A DNA stretch of 64,000 nt, taken from NCBI GenBank assembly GCA_013152945.1, contig JAADFL010000158.1, positions 5,732 to 69,731 of the forward strand, given 5' to 3'. The position numbers were made by a program, and so were the translations under genes. This DNA comes from Deltaproteobacteria bacterium (GTDB taxonomy: Bacteria > Myxococcota_A > JAADFL01). This document shows positions 62,207 to 64,000 of the stretch, piece after piece. Below the pieces are notes generated by a model. That model saw only the letters and a program-made list of their open reading frames with translations, was not told where the DNA came from and did no database searches. Every line of letters starts with the position of its first letter. Position 1 is the stretch's first letter.

Positions 62207-62767
62207 CTACTTTTCAGAATCTGCTAAAACACGGTTGATCGCTCCTTCGAAATTATGTTCACATTCTTTTCGCTCCATTGGACAAGTCACCAAATTAAAA
62301 TGTTTCGTTGCAACGAGCTTGCGGTCAATTAAAAACAAATCACCAAGGTTTGCTCCATATGTATTATAAAGGCTGCCCTCACCATAGCCCTTGTCCAAAA
62401 AACACGAAGCAACAGTCCCCTTGCAAAAATCTACTGCTTTAGAACCTGCAACAGGGTAGCCTATGAGCCATAACTCAACCTGGGATGTAAAAACGTTATC
62501 CCCCAGCCCCTCGAGAATAGCATAAAAATACGGGAAATGAGTTATACAGTACGAACATCCGTAACTAGTGAAGTACAAGACGGTTATTTTCCCCTTCTGT
62601 TCTGAAAGATGCCGGACCTGGTCATGGGTTGCCGAATCGGGGTTGAGATCATAAGCATCGAACAATGGAGCATTAAAAGGAACAAATGATGAATCCCCTG
62701 CAGTGCAAGCAGACAAAAAAAGCAACAAGAAAATTGCGGTATATTTATCAATTACGAAATTTTTCAC
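62207..62767 (-). CDS. Thioredoxin-fold lipoprotein
   Basis: This 186-residue protein has a lipobox LLFLSAC (lipid Cys21) and a thioredoxin-like fold with [19 protein letters not shown], giving an active CxxC at Cys71 and Cys74. The domain keeps the second half of the fold ([13 protein letters not shown]) but the cis-Pro is not obvious. Extra cysteines at FCKGTVASC and TCPMERKEC may form structural disulfides. It is probably an outer-membrane-anchored redox protein, and its partner is unknown. The start overlaps the stop of the macro-domain gene by four bases (ATGA), so the two are probably translated together. Confidence 0.8.
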   Translation of the reverse strand: MKNFVIDKYTAIFLLLFLSACTAGDSSFVPFNAPLFDAYDLNPDSATHDQVRHLSEQKGKITVLYFTSYGCSYCITHFPYFYAILEGLGDNVFTSQVELWLIGYPVAGSKAVDFCKGTVASCFLDKGYGEGSLYNTYGANLGDLFLIDRKLVATKHFNLVTCPMERKECEHNFEGAINRVLADSEK

Positions 62768-63327
62768 CTTGGTCCCGCCTCACCCGGTATCTCTTCTTTA
62801 GTTCTCAAAGCCATTTCTTTTTCATACAATTCTTGCGCCTGCCTCCCAAATTGACAAAATATGACCTCGTCAATACCTGGGTGTTCATGTAAAAAAGTTT
62901 CAACAGTATCAAAGGCAATCTTGCACGCTTCATTCTTTGGATATCCATAGACGCCGGTCGAGATCCCTGGAAAAGCGATTGTCTTGCATCCATTTTCCAA
63001 TGCAACCATCAATGCTCTTCGATAGCATGATGCAAGTAAATCCCTATCTCTTTGGCTGCCTGTGTAAACAGGACCTACAGTATGAATTACATGCCTGGCT
63101 GGAAGATTATAACCTCTGGTTATCTTGGCATCACCGGTTTCGCATCCATTCAAGGTCCTGCATTCAGCCAACAGGCCGGGACCGGCAGCACGATGAATTG
63201 CACCATCCACGCCGCCACCTCCAAGAAGACTTTTGTTTGCTGCATTGACTATGGCATCCACATCAAGTTTTGTAATGTCTCCTTCGACCAGGCGGATTTT
63301 TTGTAAAATAATGTTTCCATCTCCCAT
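62764..63327 (-). CDS. Macro-domain protein (MacroD-type, O-acetyl-ADP-ribose deacetylase family)
   Basis: The start is ATG 63327, with AGGAGAAGAC upstream; the frame is open to 63477. The 187-residue product is a single macro domain with [51 protein letters not shown] and the loop [12 protein letters not shown]. The Asn and Asp of NAANxxLxGGxGVDGAI are the active residues in MacroD/YmdB, which hydrolyse O-acetyl-ADP-ribose and remove mono-ADP-ribose from proteins. It overlaps the lipoprotein gene by four bases. Its leader has a direct repeat (63350-63375). Confidence 0.92.
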   Translation of the reverse strand: MGDGNIILQKIRLVEGDITKLDVDAIVNAANKSLLGGGGVDGAIHRAAGPGLLAECRTLNGCETGDAKITRGYNLPARHVIHTVGPVYTGSQRDRDLLASCYRRALMVALENGCKTIAFPGISTGVYGYPKNEACKIAFDTVETFLHEHPGIDEVIFCQFGRQAQELYEKEMALRTKEEIPGEAGPR

Positions 63328-63349
63328 CGGTCTTCTCCTTTCATCTCCA

Positions 63350-63384
63350 CCTGAAACGTGACCCTGAAACGTGACACTATAATA
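63350..63384 (-). promoter_or_regulatory. Direct repeat with -10-like box upstream of the macro-domain gene
   Basis: Two perfect 13-bp copies of CCTGAAACGTGAC (plus strand; 63350-63362 and 63363-63375) lie just upstream of the macro-domain start. On the minus strand they read as GTCACGTTTCAGG twice, directly after TATTAT (63379-63384), a -10-like box. The position fits an operator, but a proper -35 was not found. Confidence 0.45.
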
Positions 63385-63506
63385 TGTATTTATCGAATTC
63401 AATTGCCGCTGTTTTGTTCCTGACCGAGGTTGGGGAGAGGGGGGAGAGAGAACAACGCGCCGGCATGTGCAATACATGGTAAAAATTGGCAGGTGTGAGC
63501 AAAGAA

Positions 63507-63556
63507 GGAGCTACTATTTCCTTATTCATGCGGAGCTACTATTTCCTTATTCATGC
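63507..63556. repeat. Perfect 25-bp tandem duplication
   Basis: The 25-base unit at 63507-63531, beginning GGAGCTACTATTTCC and ending TTATTCATGC, is repeated without change at 63532-63556. It is not part of any gene I can see. Confidence 0.9.
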
Positions 63557-63689
63557 CTGGAGATATGTATCTATTATTATTTTTTCTGGCCTTTGGGCGG
63601 CCTTTTTATGTTTTTTTAATCCGCCGGGTTCAGTAATCCATGGCGCAGATCTTGACGCCTGGATTTCAAAACATACTTGCCTCTGTTCA

Positions 63690-64000
63690 TCACCCGGATT
63701 CGTCAGGCCCAAGACAATTCACTTTCGCAAATATCAGCATCTTGTACGTGCCATGAGGAAACTTCACTTTCTTATCACCGGATCGCCACCTGGACAGACT
63801 CTCCCTGTACATACTGTAGAACTTCTTCAATGCAACGAGCTCCTGCTTCCTCTCCTCCGGGTCTTTACATGCTATCCGCGGATTCAACCCCCGCCTCTTT
63901 GCCATGCTCTTCGCCCCTTCACTTGTCCGGAGCCGCTTCAACCTCCGCACTCCAACGAACTTCCGCCCCTGTCTTTGCATGGCAGCCCTGACTTCCCTCT
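63690..64000 (-). CDS. Possible transposase-derived C-terminal fragment (runs off right edge)
   Basis: On the minus strand the frame is open from the window edge (64000) to a stop at 63690; the ATG at 63980 is not a required start, because codons before it remain open. About 103 residues are visible: a basic, Arg-rich helix (RRLKRLRTSEGAKSMAKRRG), then DPEERKQELVALKKFYSMYRES and the end KVKFPHGTYKMLIFAKVNC. The FPHGTY-type ending after a YRESLxxWRxG helix is a pattern I associate with transposase-like proteins of deltaproteobacteria; the family name is uncertain. With only the C-terminus visible, this is a low-confidence call. Confidence 0.4.
   Translation of the reverse strand, partial: REVRAAMQRQGRKFVGVRRLKRLRTSEGAKSMAKRRGLNPRIACKDPEERKQELVALKKFYSMYRESLSRWRSGDKKVKFPHGTYKMLIFAKVNCLGPDESG

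Larger units (their letters stand above)
63328..63689. other. Repeat-rich intergenic region next to a possible mobile-element end
   Basis: This ~360-base region between the macro-domain gene and the right-edge gene holds no credible coding frame. It contains the direct repeat with the candidate operator, a purine-rich stretch (GGGGAGAGGGGGGAGAGAG near 63435) and a perfect 25-bp tandem duplication at 63507-63556 (listed separately). It may be the scar or terminus of a mobile element. Confidence 0.5.

Noticed and set aside
1-64000. CRISPR arrays, rRNA or tRNA genes
   Set aside because: No spacer-repeat periodicity, rRNA core sequence or tRNA cloverleaf was recognised; the tandem repeats seen are too short and too close-packed to be CRISPR.

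Overview
The window reads as chromosomal DNA of a Gram-negative, probably deltaproteobacterial or Myxococcota-like bacterium. The signs are two blocks of Tad (Flp-type) pilus genes, FHA-domain and TPR proteins, many exported proteins and lipoproteins with lysine-rich tails, a TonB-like protein, an NfeD/slipin pair, a two-subunit glycine decarboxylase (gcvPA/gcvPB), an alkylglycerone-phosphate-synthase-like flavoprotein and a MidA-type methyltransferase. Base composition looks close to half G+C by eye, with heavy use of AGG for arginine. The phylum is inferred from gene content; no rRNA or tRNA was found to test it.

Layout. 1-587: 3' part of an exported protein gene on the minus strand, cut by the window edge. 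823-5636: pseudopilin block (TadE-like, TadG-like, second TadE-like, exported protein, Flp pilin). 6692-13592: second Tad block (cpaB, tadB, tadC) followed by two FHA membrane proteins; no tadA ATPase, secretin, tadZ or prepilin peptidase is present in the window. 13817-16610: two exported minus-strand proteins, one a thioredoxin fold without cysteines fused to TPRs. 16855-25202: housekeeping and stress run (Nudix, J-domain/TPR protein, family 4 uracil-DNA glycosylase, NfeD protease, slipin, HU, SpoIID-like protein, diguanylate cyclase, QueA). 25321-28974: three-gene FAD/FAD/Fe-S operon resembling glcDEF, whose first gene looks like alkylglycerone phosphate synthase. 29047-34148: a membrane sulfatase-fold protein with an internal 12-bp tandem repeat, then ClpB. 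34210-40344: lipoprotein with tripled modules, then a TPR protein, a LolA/LolB-like protein, an ECF sigma factor and its anti-sigma factor. 40541-43845: gcvH-gcvPA-gcvPB. 44067-47352: TonB-like protein, radical SAM enzyme, zinc-ribbon protein. 47504-57431: envelope/glycan genes (GT2, methyltransferase, polytopic membrane protein, nucleotidyltransferase + AmgK-like kinase, MidA-like methyltransferase, SGNH hydrolase) and a NarL-type two-component pair. 57561-64000: an acyl-CoA synthetase (NDP-forming) subunit, an unusual large protein joining a degenerate 5'-nucleotidase to a probable beta-barrel, a thioredoxin lipoprotein, a macro-domain protein, and a repeat-rich edge with a possible transposase-derived gene.

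The genes fall into a few working groups. One is a surface pilus system with FHA phosphopeptide-binding partners; another is envelope quality control and stress (NfeD/slipin, ClpB, ECF sigma/anti-sigma); others are glycine catabolism, and sugar-nucleotide and surface glycan metabolism. The least ordinary items are the FHA extension of the split Tad locus, the cysteine-rich insert in the TadG-like protein, the cysteine-less redoxin/TPR fusion, the triple-module lipoprotein and the pseudo-nucleotidase/barrel fusion.
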